Below are positions 35,722-44,764 of a DNA stretch of 64,000 nt, in pieces. The notes beneath the pieces are model-generated. The model worked only from the letters and a program-made list of their open reading frames with translations, did not search any database and was not told the DNA's origin. The number at the start of each line of letters is the position of its first letter. Position 1 is the first letter of the stretch. The DNA comes from Glaciecola flavus (GTDB lineage: Bacteria; Pseudomonadota; Gammaproteobacteria; Enterobacterales; Alteromonadaceae), in contig NZ_JBHRSW010000005.1 in assembly GCF_042646125.1 (NCBI RefSeq), positions 186,001 through 250,000 on the forward strand, in the 5' to 3' direction. The position numbers and the translations under genes are program-made.

Positions 35722-37503
35722 TTATTCAATATGCAACCCTCCCAACAAAAAATAGCCTGAATTATCGCTTGCTTCAATTTCAATACTGATACGAGTGACT
35801 TGTTTACCAGCATGTTTCGCTAAGTCGAGCTTATTGCTATGCCATCCACTTTCACTTGCCTTTTGCTTGCGTAAGAACGATTGTTCAGTTTCGCCCCCTT
35901 CAAATTCAAGAAGAATAGAAATCTTGTTCTCAGGCAAATTATTTAACTTTGCAAAGCTATGTATAGTTGCATTTGAAGGGAGTCTGATTGCTGTTTTATA
36001 CAGGGGGACGATAACACTGTTTTGCGTAAACGCTTTTACATCCACTCGCAATGATGACCCACCCTCATAGGCGTCTGAAAAGTCATATCGAACTTGAACA
36101 CGCTTGTCGCCATTATTAAATTGTGCAAACTGCCATGTGGGTAAAATGTCTTGTTCTGCCATGTCATGCCAATCCTTGCCTGCGATTTTTTTACCCTTTG
36201 ACATCTGAATTCGACCGTGTCCAGTGTTGAAGTAGGAAATGAATGGCAACGCTTTAACGACACTTCTAGCAGCGATATGTGCACCTAAACCAGACCACTC
36301 ATTACTATCGCGAACTGCAATGTTTAAATTATTGCCAGCAAACAAACGTTGCTCAGTTTGATAAAAACGCAGCACATCTTCAGGGTTTTCTTTATATTGA
36401 CTATATGCAGCTTGTTGGTCGGTTCCAGCAAAATTGAAATTAATGTTGTTTGCAAAAAGAGCCAATGATGATCTAGCCTGACGACCTGCGGGGAAGATAT
36501 ACTCTAGCCACTTATAGCGTGAAAATGCTCTCTGTGCTCTTCTCTCAGGCCATAAGTCCGCGCCAAAATAAATATCATAAGGCGAACGCCCTTTCTTTAT
36601 TGCTAGCGCTGCGCCTTGGATAAGCATTTCTTCATTCCACCAATAATTAACGAACATAGCATCTGCAGTTGCGGGGCTATCTGGAGAAGCTTGAAACATT
36701 GGCAAGTTTTTTTCATTCAGCGTATTTTGCCAACGAACACGTCCATCCATCAGCATTGAATCGTACCAATGAATTTCTATTTCCTGCGGAGATATTTTTG
36801 TCAAATATCGCATAAAGGATTGCATTTTTTTTGCGAGCTCACGACCACGTTTTTTGTCAACTTTGCCTTTTACAACTTGCCCTTTATCATCTTTTACGAC
36901 TTGTAAATCGGTTTCCTGATTGATCAGCCAGCCATCAAAACCATAATATTTCGCCATACTCAATAAACGATGCGCCAAAACAAACCGCCCCTCTTTATCT
37001 TGTATCAGCATACGCTCCACGGTGTCTGCACTTCCACCCCATTGTGCAATTCCCAAGAACACTGTACCCAGCACTTTCACACCGTTTTTGTGAGCAGCCT
37101 CAACCCATGGGCGAGCGGGAATATTGACGGTTTGATCAGCAGTGCCAGCAAACCAGTTCAAGCTATCGATATACGCCCAATTGGTAAAATTGTATAAATT
37201 AAATTGGCTTTGGGGACTGATGTAATTGCCAAAGTTATTCATCCCATCGGGTGCAAGCAATACCTTTGCGTTCACGTCTAGCCCTTTTGTCAGAGGATTT
37301 GTAGCTGGATCAATCCGCTCAGCTAGAGGTACCTGACTAACATTACGTGGCTCAGCTAGCGTAGAATCCTTATCCCATTCGAGCGCTTGCGAGAGCGTGA
37401 GCGAAAATGGCGGCTCACTGTGTTTAATTTGCGCAAGTACTTGAGAAGAACCAAGTATGACGAGTAATAAAAGTATTAATCTAAGCAAGCTTACTCCTAG
37501 CAT
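35722..37503 (-). CDS. GH85 endo-beta-N-acetylglucosaminidase
   Basis: This 593-residue enzyme has a Sec signal peptide (LLRLILLLLVILGSSQVLA). GH85 enzymes cut between the two core GlcNAc residues of high-mannose N-glycans, leaving one GlcNAc on Asn. The TIM-barrel landmarks are LAPDGMNNFG, WAYIDSLNWFAG, VLGTVFLGIAQWGG and the catalytic pair Asn and Glu in YYGFDGWLINQET (near residue 195), followed by EIHWYDSML. A C-terminal beta-sandwich region (about 430-590) may bind carbohydrate. It overlaps the upstream asparaginase gene by 23 bases, so the two are translated together. The absence of a lipobox suggests a periplasmic location. Confidence 0.93.
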   Translation of the reverse strand: MLGVSLLRLILLLLVILGSSQVLAQIKHSEPPFSLTLSQALEWDKDSTLAEPRNVSQVPLAERIDPATNPLTKGLDVNAKVLLAPDGMNNFGNYISPQSQFNLYNFTNWAYIDSLNWFAGTADQTVNIPARPWVEAAHKNGVKVLGTVFLGIAQWGGSADTVERMLIQDKEGRFVLAHRLLSMAKYYGFDGWLINQETDLQVVKDDKGQVVKGKVDKKRGRELAKKMQSFMRYLTKISPQEIEIHWYDSMLMDGRVRWQNTLNEKNLPMFQASPDSPATADAMFVNYWWNEEMLIQGAALAIKKGRSPYDIYFGADLWPERRAQRAFSRYKWLEYIFPAGRQARSSLALFANNINFNFAGTDQQAAYSQYKENPEDVLRFYQTEQRLFAGNNLNIAVRDSNEWSGLGAHIAARSVVKALPFISYFNTGHGRIQMSKGKKIAGKDWHDMAEQDILPTWQFAQFNNGDKRVQVRYDFSDAYEGGSSLRVDVKAFTQNSVIVPLYKTAIRLPSNATIHSFAKLNNLPENKISILLEFEGGETEQSFLRKQKASESGWHSNKLDLAKHAGKQVTRISIEIEASDNSGYFLLGGLHIE

Positions 37504-38473
37504 CTATTAATTGAGAACCGCTTGAGTTTTGCAAGGCATAGTTAAACCCTGACTGAATTGCATATGCGCCCACTTCGCCTCGTTTGTTTATTGCAAGAAA
37601 ACCAACCTGATATTGACGATAGTCATCCAACTTTGCTGCAATACGAGAAACCGCTTCTTCGCATGCCTCCTGAGGGCTTGCGCCTTGGCGCATGATCTCG
37701 ACGACAGAAAAACAACCCACTGTCTTCATCATAAGTTCGCCCATACCGGTTGCCGTGGCGGCACCAATATCGTTGTCAACATATAAGCCGGCGCCGATGA
37801 TGGGTGAGTCACCCACACGCCCACGCATCTTAAACGAGGCACCGCTTGTTGTGCAGGCACCAGACAAATTGCCTTTTTTATCCAACGCAAGCATCCCAAT
37901 GGTATCGTGGTTTTCTATATTTATCTGAGGTGGCCAGCTTGGGTCTTTTTTCCATGTTTGCCACAATGCTTTTGCTTTTTCAGTAAGTAAGTTTTCTTCT
38001 TTAAACCCCTCTGATTTCGCAAAGTCTAAGGCTCCTTCTCCTACAAGCATGACGTGAGGCGTGTTGTCCATGACTTTTCTTGCAACAGCAATAGGATGTT
38101 TGATGTTTTCCAAAAAAGCCACCGAACCACAATTCTGCTTGTGATCCATAATACAAGCGTCTAGTGTTACGCGACCCTCGCGGTCTGGATATCCACCATA
38201 GCCTACCGTCATTACATTGGGGTCTGCTTCTGGCACCATTACACCTGCCTCAACAGCATCAATGGCTAATCCACCTTTTTGCAAATGTTCCCATGCTACT
38301 TTATTCGCAGGCATCCCATGTTCCCACGTAGAGACCACCAAAGGCTTACCAGCTTTTCCAATTGGTGCTGATGAATTGTTGTTCGATGCTGTGCTTGCAA
38401 AGCCAAGATTTGACAGAGCGGGAAACGAGGCCAGCACACCAGATAACTTCAGAAAACGTCTTCTGCTATTCAT
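37481..38473 (-). CDS. N4-(beta-N-acetylglucosaminyl)-L-asparaginase (aspartylglucosaminidase)
   Basis: The protein has 330 residues from the ATG at 38473; a TTG 21 bases earlier is also in frame. This Ntn-hydrolase cleaves GlcNAc-Asn to aspartate and 1-amino-GlcNAc. Autocatalytic cleavage exposes the catalytic Thr in ENHDTIGMLALD (near residue 189). Substrate-site motifs GRVGDSPIIGAGLYVDNDIGAATATGMGE are present. The N terminus has a twin-arginine signal (SRRRFLKLSG), so the folded protein is probably exported to the periplasm by Tat. It completes the GH85 job by freeing the GlcNAc left on Asn. Confidence 0.94.
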   Translation of the reverse strand: MNSRRRFLKLSGVLASFPALSNLGFASTASNNNSSAPIGKAGKPLVVSTWEHGMPANKVAWEHLQKGGLAIDAVEAGVMVPEADPNVMTVGYGGYPDREGRVTLDACIMDHKQNCGSVAFLENIKHPIAVARKVMDNTPHVMLVGEGALDFAKSEGFKEENLLTEKAKALWQTWKKDPSWPPQINIENHDTIGMLALDKKGNLSGACTTSGASFKMRGRVGDSPIIGAGLYVDNDIGAATATGMGELMMKTVGCFSVVEIMRQGASPQEACEEAVSRIAAKLDDYRQYQVGFLAINKRGEVGAYAIQSGFNYALQNSSGSQLIDARSKLA

Positions 38474-38551
38474 AGGAGTCAACCTTTTATTCAAAGGGAA
38501 AGAAAATGTAAGGCTCGGCTAGACAAGGCAACGCTTGCCTAGCCAGAGCAC

Positions 38552-41374
38552 TTAGTTATCCAAACCAATCAACTCGATTTCAGCAATTTGCATTAAATTA
38601 CTATTACCAGCATTTTTGGATACATTGAAACGATAACTTGTGTACGCAAACCCGTTGGCAACATCAAATGATCTGCGTTGGAACCGGCTGTCAAACGATT
38701 CTCCCACCCAAGTGCCGATAACTTCCCAAGTAGCCCCGCCATCGTTGGATCCCCACAACTCAAAGTTTTCGGGATCTCTGTCAGGCGCATCATTTGCACT
38801 GGTAACCGCAAGCGCACTCACAACTTTAGCTGATGGCAAGTCAACTTGAACCCAAGCTGGATTGTCAACGGATGGCACACTTGCGTTATCCAACCATTTG
38901 GTATTGATGTCATCATCAAAAACCTTGTCTTGATTTTCTCCTTCACTAATACTCGCTCTGGCCGAATAAACTGCTCCATCTGTACTGGAGTGATCAACAC
39001 CGGCGTATTGAGGGCCAATTAATCCAATTTCTGCAATCTGCATCAAGTTGCTATTACCAAAGTTCTTCGTGATGTTGAATCGATAAGTAGAAAACGGCAG
39101 TAAATTGCTGAACACAAAGTTGCGCTGTTGGAAACGCTCATCGAAAGACTCACCTATCCATGCAGCAAGTTCAATCCAAGAATTGCCACCATCATTCGAC
39201 GCCCAAACACTGAAGTTTTCAGGATCCCGTTCGGGTGCATCATTGGCACTTGTTAATGAAAGCGTATTGACTGTTTTTGCTTCGACCAAGTCTATCTGTA
39301 CCCAAGAAGGGTCTTCAATAGAAGGTACGCCGGCGTTATCTAACCACTTCGTGTTAGCATCACCGTCAAAAGCTTTGTCTTGATTTTCACCATCTGATAT
39401 GAAAGCACGGGCAACATAACTGGCACCTTCTGTCCGCGCCTGATTTTGCCCTGGCACTTCAGCACCGATGAGCTCTATTTCAGCTACTTGCATTAGCGAG
39501 TCATTACCAAAGTTTTTTGTAATATTTACTCGGTAAATTGAATAGGCAAGTTGATTTTGGAAACTAAAAGATTTACGTTCAAACCTTTCATCAAAAGATT
39601 CACCCAGTACACTACCGATTTCAATCCAAGGATCCTCTTCTGAATTACGTGCCCACAAACTGAAGTTTTCTGGATCACGAGACGGCGCATCATTGGCACT
39701 TGTGAGTGCAAGCGTGTTGACCGCAACGGGCAAGTCAAAAGTAACTTGAACCCATGCAGGATCTTCCTCAGATGGCACCCCCGCGTTGTCCAACCACTTG
39801 GTTTGTGGATCATTATCAAAGGCTTTATCTTGATTTTCACCATCGCTAATAAAGGCACGTGCGACAATGCTTTTAGCTTCGACATCAGAATGATCAAGAT
39901 CGGCAAAAACAGGACCTAAAAAGTCGAACTCAGCCACTTGAGTAAGGCCGACATCACCCAGGTTTTTAGTAATATCTATGCGGTATATTGGAAAGGCAAG
40001 GCCATTGCTGAACGTAAACATTTGGCGCTCAAACCGCTCCTCAAAAGACAAACCAATAAATTCACCCAAGCTAACAAAAGTGAGACCATCAAATGACCCG
40101 CTAACGCTAAAGTTTTCAATATCTCTTTCTGGCGCATCATTGGCACTGGTAATAGCTATCGTGTTAACAGCCTGTGACTCTGCAAACTCGATCTGGATCC
40201 ATGAGGGATCTTCAGCGGATGGCGCCGGCCCAAAGTCATTGTGATCTAACCACTTTGTGTCTGTGCGACCGTCAAAAGCTTTATCTTCTGCCTCACCTTC
40301 GCTTATTCTATTGCGTGCTGTAATTGTCGCAGACGCAACGTTTTCAGAGGTGGTAATCTCCTTTATTGGGCCGCTACTCGCCCCATCTTCAATAAATTCA
40401 AGCTCAAGATCGACCACCTCTTCAGCGCTTAGCCTTAGCTCTGACAAAAAGGGAACCGCTGAAACACTCGCCAATAAACGCTCTCGCAAAGGCTCTAATG
40501 CCAAAGTATCGCCATCTATTGCTGCTTGAATAGCAGCTGAGGCATTTGCCATCTTTTCATTGAAAGTTTCACCTTCGGCTATATTTGCAAAAGCGGCATT
40601 AACTAACGAGGCTTTAATAACCGAAGGCGGAGCTAAGTCATCAACACACACTTCTCCGCTATCGCCGGTAGTGCATGTTTGTCCGACAACAAAATTATCG
40701 TAGGATTCGGCGCTAATGAGAGGTGTCGTATAAACATTCAAACCAGGCGCAAACACACCAAGACCTTTTAGTGTGGTCTCAGAAAACTCTAACATCGCGG
40801 CTTCGAACAACTCTCTAACACCAACATTCCGACCCGCCGCTGCGGCATTATCGATTAAGTTAGAAGCAACGGTAGTTAAAGCACTTGCTTGAAATGAAGC
40901 GTCTTGAGTACCGTCAGCAGCGTTCGCATAAGGTACACCGACATAAGTAAAACTTCTTAGTGATGTGCCTTCGAGTGCACCTCCACTAAGTACTTCACCC
41001 ATCGCCACATCACCGCACATGGGCGCGTCACAAATCATACTTGCGCCAGAGCCTGCAGTGACCATAATTTCCATCATACTATCTAAGCCAAAACCAGCAT
41101 CGCCTTGGATTTCTATATTAATTTCACCGTTTGCTGAGCTAAGATTATCGCTTGCGATGCTAACATTTGCACCGTTCATCTGAGTGACGGAAACTTCCGC
41201 ACTTGCAAAAGTTCCCTTAACTGCAGCACCCATTACGTCCGCAGATGTAAAGGTAGCAACAGGCGCTCTCGGTGGTAATTCTTGTGGCTGAGGCTCGTCT
41301 GCGCTACAACCAACTAAACTAATAATTGCAACCGTCACGGCAGCTGACAGCTTAAGTTTCTTAAAAGTTTTCAT
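38552..41374 (-). CDS. Lipoprotein with four discoidin-like (F5/8 type C) repeats
   Basis: This 940-residue protein has a lipoprotein signal with Cys23 in IISLVGCSADEP, directed to the outer membrane by the Ser at +2. Residues 40-340 form an unrecognised domain, rich in Ala and Ser. From about residue 345 four tandem units of about 148 residues follow, each with EGENQDKAFD-type loops, TKWLDN, PSWVQI, the invariant TSANDAP-RDPENF, GESFDERF, YRxNITKNFG and LMQIAEIELIG. These look like carbohydrate-binding galactose-binding-like folds. It lies 44 bases after the TonB receptor gene, where a SusD gene sits in Bacteroidetes, so glycan capture at the surface is the likely job. Confidence 0.82.
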   Translation of the reverse strand: MKTFKKLKLSAAVTVAIISLVGCSADEPQPQELPPRAPVATFTSADVMGAAVKGTFASAEVSVTQMNGANVSIASDNLSSANGEINIEIQGDAGFGLDSMMEIMVTAGSGASMICDAPMCGDVAMGEVLSGGALEGTSLRSFTYVGVPYANAADGTQDASFQASALTTVASNLIDNAAAAGRNVGVRELFEAAMLEFSETTLKGLGVFAPGLNVYTTPLISAESYDNFVVGQTCTTGDSGEVCVDDLAPPSVIKASLVNAAFANIAEGETFNEKMANASAAIQAAIDGDTLALEPLRERLLASVSAVPFLSELRLSAEEVVDLELEFIEDGASSGPIKEITTSENVASATITARNRISEGEAEDKAFDGRTDTKWLDHNDFGPAPSAEDPSWIQIEFAESQAVNTIAITSANDAPERDIENFSVSGSFDGLTFVSLGEFIGLSFEERFERQMFTFSNGLAFPIYRIDITKNLGDVGLTQVAEFDFLGPVFADLDHSDVEAKSIVARAFISDGENQDKAFDNDPQTKWLDNAGVPSEEDPAWVQVTFDLPVAVNTLALTSANDAPSRDPENFSLWARNSEEDPWIEIGSVLGESFDERFERKSFSFQNQLAYSIYRVNITKNFGNDSLMQVAEIELIGAEVPGQNQARTEGASYVARAFISDGENQDKAFDGDANTKWLDNAGVPSIEDPSWVQIDLVEAKTVNTLSLTSANDAPERDPENFSVWASNDGGNSWIELAAWIGESFDERFQQRNFVFSNLLPFSTYRFNITKNFGNSNLMQIAEIGLIGPQYAGVDHSSTDGAVYSARASISEGENQDKVFDDDINTKWLDNASVPSVDNPAWVQVDLPSAKVVSALAVTSANDAPDRDPENFELWGSNDGGATWEVIGTWVGESFDSRFQRRSFDVANGFAYTSYRFNVSKNAGNSNLMQIAEIELIGLDN
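38555..40335 (-). repeat. Four tandem coding repeats of about 450 bp
   Basis: The four discoidin-like units are also visible as DNA repeats with spacing close to 450 bases (the ENQDK-encoding segment recurs near 38940, 39390, 39840 and, diverged, 40285). The three C-terminal units are closest to each other; the first is more diverged and has a short insertion (HNDFGPAP). Confidence 0.8.
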
Positions 41375-41418
41375 AATATCTTCCTCTATTCAAATCCGTA
41401 ATTAGCACAGGGTGAGTT

Positions 41419-44358
41419 TTAAAAGCGGTAGTTCAAGCCGACGAAAAACCGTCGACCACCATAGCCATTGCTTAAAAACCTGTCTTTTGTGTCGTTACCC
41501 ACATGGGCGTAACTTTCGGACTTGGTTAGATTGATAACAGATGCAGTTGCCGTAAGCTGCTCAGTGATATTGTAGCTTGCGTTAACATCCACTTGTTCAT
41601 ATGTGTCTGTAAAAAAGTTAAGTGTTTCGCCACTAGAAAGCGTAAGTTGGGATTGACCACCGATTGTAGGGCCTGTCTCAACATATGAGGCACGTACGCT
41701 GAAATCATCATTTTCATAAAACGCAGAAAAGTTAAACGAATAGTCTGCAGAGCCCACAAATGGGCGTTCACCAATTACCTCACCATCCTGTTCAACCTCT
41801 GCGGAGCTGGCTTCATTGTCAGTATAGTTGGTATAGATACCGAAGCCATTTTCAAAGAAATGCTGCCAAGCTATTTCAAACCCTTCTGAAGTAGCGTTGC
41901 TGCCGTTGCCTGTCGTAGAAAAATTGGTGACCACTATATCACCACCTGGAGAAATCGCGTTGCCGTTAGCAAGGGTAAAATCTCGAACAGGAACAGTTCT
42001 TTGCACGTCTAATTCCAAAGGTACACTAAACCCATCTACCTCTTTGTAGAAGTATGCGAAGCTTAGCCCCGAGCCCTCGCCGTAATAATATTCAAGTGAA
42101 AAATCAAACTGATCAGAGGTTTCCGGTTTTAAACTTGAATTGCCTCCTGATCCAGTCCATCCTTCGCGATCGACTAGAGGATTAAAATCGGGCCTAGAGC
42201 TTGAATCTGCCGCCCACTCTGCGGAGCGGTAGACTAGGCTTTGAAAACGTCCTAATGCATTGTAATTTGGTCTGGCCAATGTCCTTGCTAGGGCAAAGCG
42301 AGCCACCCAATCATCGCTGAAATCCCAAACTATATTTACGCTGGGTAACACTTCAGTGTCAGATTCTTCTTTATCAACGATGACCGTATCTCGCTGAATA
42401 GCGACACTTTGAGGTTGGGGGTTACCTTGATCATCAGTTCTATCCAATGCGTAAACAAATCTATCACTGGCAGATGTTGTGGTGGTAGTGTCGACAAAAC
42501 GTACGCCGAAGTTACCTCTAACTTCCCCCCATTTATAATCAGCTTGCACATAGGCTGCGGTAATTTCTTCTTCTACTTCATAGACAAAGTCATCTTCAAA
42601 TCGCGTATAACGTACGAAATTTTCATTTAAAATTTCAGCATAGCGGTGCCAATTAACTGCTGGAAAAATATTCGTATTAATAGCACCTGAGATATTATCT
42701 AATGGCTGAGCTGCGATAACTTCGGTAAGCAGTGGGATCCCACCGTTTCTAGAATAGTCATCGTCTAAATCGATGCCTCCAGAAGCTTCAGCTGCCGCAA
42801 TATCGAAATCAGGAGCGAGGTAGAATGTATTTCTGGTATCTCTGCGAATGCCATTTTTGCGGTACTTTGCACCAAAGCGCAGTGTTTCTACTATGCCCCA
42901 GTCGACAAACCAGTTTGCATCAATTTGGGCATAATCCTCTTCTTGCGTGCCTGTTTCAAAACTAGAATCAGTCGCGCCAATATCCGCTTCACCACCCAGA
43001 CCGCTGAGTAAATTTTGATGCATAGCGGGATCAATATAGGTGATCAAGGACTTGTCTTCGAAACTCCAACCATAAAAACGTGAAGAATTTGTACCGTCGA
43101 TGTTTGAGCCTGAATAGTAAGCAGAACGATATTTTTCTGTCGGTCCCCCTTCAGATTCTGTATGACCCGCTACGGCTCGTATTTCATAGTTGTCACCCTC
43201 GTAAGTTGCAAAAAAATCGAAGGTATCTGAAGTGGACTCTTCACGCACAAACTCGCCATTTATTCTTGGAATTTGAGCAATCGCCTCAGAACCGCTCACA
43301 CCTACCGAATAATCAATACCAACGACGTATTCAGCGTCAGCATTCACTCTGACATCTGTCCAGTAATTAGGATTATTGTGCCACTCAGGGTACTCAAGTT
43401 GATGTAAAATGGAATCGAGGCCTAGAGTAAATTGAAAGTAGTTAGCGCCAATTTCAAAACTGTCATTCACCCGCCACTGCGTCGTAAACTGAATGCCAGT
43501 GCGCTCTCGGTCTTCTTCAATGATATTTTGTACAAAACTTTGCGGCGCAAACCCTGTCGCACCGCCCTCGACTGGCTGCCCATCGCGTAACTCTGAATAT
43601 CTGAAATTACTGTTTAAGATATTTACTGCAGAAGATTGAGAACGATTTAAACGGTCTTGGCTGACATACCCAAAGAGAACACCGAAGTCCTCATTTTCAT
43701 TCTTCCACGAGTAGATACCACTAAACTGTGGCTCATATTTATCTGTCACATCAGCGTAAGTATATTCAACGTTCAATGCACCAGAGTTTCTCTCCATGTT
43801 CAAGGGTTTACGGCTGTTCACTATAATGGTACCGCCGATCCCCCCTTCGTCGATTCTGGCCTCTGGGGTTTTGTACACCTCTACTTGTCCTACTAAGTTT
43901 GAAGGCAACAATTCAAATGAGAAAGAGCGAGAGGGAGCACCCGGACTGGACGCGATGTAGTTACCATTGAGTTGTGTTAATGTGAGCCTAGGCCCTAGAC
44001 CACGGATACTTACCGTCGATCCCTCACCGCCATTTCGGGTAATTAACACACCAGGCACCCGTTGTAGGGCGTCTGCCACGTTTTTGTCTGGAAACTTACC
44101 GATATCTTCAGCAGTAATAGCGTCAACGACGGCATTAGATAAGCGCTTAGTAGCTAAGTTTTCAGCGGACGATGCTCGAATTCCACGAATTTCGATTTTT
44201 TCTACTAATTCTGATTCTTCGTCATTCTCATTATCTGGAGACGTCTGCTGTGCGCTCACTGAACCAATAGATGCCAAAATAGAAAGGCTGATTAACGTTC
44301 GCTTAAATTTGAAGCGTTTGTTGCCGAAGTGTGAGTAAACCTTATTGTGAACTGTCAT
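41419..44358 (-). CDS. TonB-dependent receptor of the N-glycan locus
   Basis: This 979-residue protein has a signal peptide ending at GSVSA, a TonB-box-like region (EKIEIRGIRAS) and a plug domain with ITAEDIGKFPDKNVADALQRVPGV, SIRGLGPRLTLTQLNG and IDEGGIGGTIIVNSRKP. The large barrel ends in FVGLNYRF. The type is that of carbohydrate-linked TonB receptors of Alteromonas, Xanthomonas and Caulobacter. GAGGAAA lies 7 bases before the ATG. It is the first gene of an operon that continues with the discoidin lipoprotein, asparaginase, GH85, GH2, SSS and GH92. Two LacI-type operators lie in its upstream region, so induction by the glycan is likely. Confidence 0.95.
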   Translation of the reverse strand: MTVHNKVYSHFGNKRFKFKRTLISLSILASIGSVSAQQTSPDNENDEESELVEKIEIRGIRASSAENLATKRLSNAVVDAITAEDIGKFPDKNVADALQRVPGVLITRNGGEGSTVSIRGLGPRLTLTQLNGNYIASSPGAPSRSFSFELLPSNLVGQVEVYKTPEARIDEGGIGGTIIVNSRKPLNMERNSGALNVEYTYADVTDKYEPQFSGIYSWKNENEDFGVLFGYVSQDRLNRSQSSAVNILNSNFRYSELRDGQPVEGGATGFAPQSFVQNIIEEDRERTGIQFTTQWRVNDSFEIGANYFQFTLGLDSILHQLEYPEWHNNPNYWTDVRVNADAEYVVGIDYSVGVSGSEAIAQIPRINGEFVREESTSDTFDFFATYEGDNYEIRAVAGHTESEGGPTEKYRSAYYSGSNIDGTNSSRFYGWSFEDKSLITYIDPAMHQNLLSGLGGEADIGATDSSFETGTQEEDYAQIDANWFVDWGIVETLRFGAKYRKNGIRRDTRNTFYLAPDFDIAAAEASGGIDLDDDYSRNGGIPLLTEVIAAQPLDNISGAINTNIFPAVNWHRYAEILNENFVRYTRFEDDFVYEVEEEITAAYVQADYKWGEVRGNFGVRFVDTTTTTSASDRFVYALDRTDDQGNPQPQSVAIQRDTVIVDKEESDTEVLPSVNIVWDFSDDWVARFALARTLARPNYNALGRFQSLVYRSAEWAADSSSRPDFNPLVDREGWTGSGGNSSLKPETSDQFDFSLEYYYGEGSGLSFAYFYKEVDGFSVPLELDVQRTVPVRDFTLANGNAISPGGDIVVTNFSTTGNGSNATSEGFEIAWQHFFENGFGIYTNYTDNEASSAEVEQDGEVIGERPFVGSADYSFNFSAFYENDDFSVRASYVETGPTIGGQSQLTLSSGETLNFFTDTYEQVDVNASYNITEQLTATASVINLTKSESYAHVGNDTKDRFLSNGYGGRRFFVGLNYRF

Positions 44359-44394
44359 GGTGTTTCCTCTATTTATTAGTATAAGTGCCCTTGG

Positions 44395-44428
44395 TTTTGT
44401 TGCGAAAAGTCCTGTTTTCGCAACAAAA
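44395..44428 (-). promoter_or_regulatory. Stable hairpin in the 5' leader of the receptor mRNA
   Basis: TTTTGTTGCGAAAA and TTTTCGCAACAAAA form a perfect 14-bp stem with a 6-nt loop, about 37 bases before the receptor start codon. No T-run follows on the minus strand, so it is not a classic attenuator; it may protect the transcript or be bound by a protein. Confidence 0.65.
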
Positions 44429-44565
44429 CAAGAACCGAGAAACGCTTTATTGTTCTAGCACTACCGACCTTAACAGTGGAGGGCCAGTTTTTATTATTGA
44501 TGTTTCTCTTATCTGCGTTTTGCAGGTGCTTAATAGACAGAGCTACAAGTGAGCATCTGTCTACT

Positions 44566-44593
44566 TTTATGCTAGTACCTCCGCCATGTGCAA
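44566..44593 (-). promoter_or_regulatory. Candidate promoter of the receptor operon
   Basis: On the minus strand TTGCAC and CATAAA are separated by 16 bases. The -35 hexamer lies inside the operator at 44589-44602, so bound repressor would block RNA polymerase. Confidence 0.5.
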
Positions 44594-44602
44594 CCGGTTG
44601 CA
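44589..44602. promoter_or_regulatory. LacI-family operator 1
   Basis: TGCAACCGGTTGCA is a perfect 14-bp palindrome with the central CG of LacI/GalR-family sites. It overlaps the -35 of the receptor promoter. The gene for a LacI-family regulator begins downstream on the other side of the region. Confidence 0.85.
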
Positions 44603-44622
44603 AACAAAGACAAACAAAAACC

Positions 44623-44636
44623 TGCAACCGGTTACA
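44623..44636. promoter_or_regulatory. LacI-family operator 2
   Basis: TGCAACCGGTTACA matches operator 1 at 13 of 14 bases. The centres are 34 bp apart, close to three helical turns, so two dimers could sit on nearly the same face of the DNA. Confidence 0.8.
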
Positions 44637-44764
44637 TTTGCACACAAAACAAGCGGGTCATTTTTTAATCTATATTGCTCTGAATAATTTATCAAGGCAA
44701 AATTTACACAATTTTAATATTTAGAGGCTGTCTGTCTTTGTTTGTTATTTGTGCTCAACTATCT

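Larger units (their letters stand above)
44359..44764. other. Regulatory region upstream of the receptor operon
   Basis: The 406 bases between the LacI-type gene and the receptor hold two operators, a candidate promoter and a roughly 200-base leader containing a strong hairpin. No gene is credible here. Confidence 0.7.

Noticed and set aside
38593..40529. Series of recurring open frames on both strands across the discoidin gene
   Set aside because: They are shadows created by the four tandem coding repeats of the lipoprotein gene.
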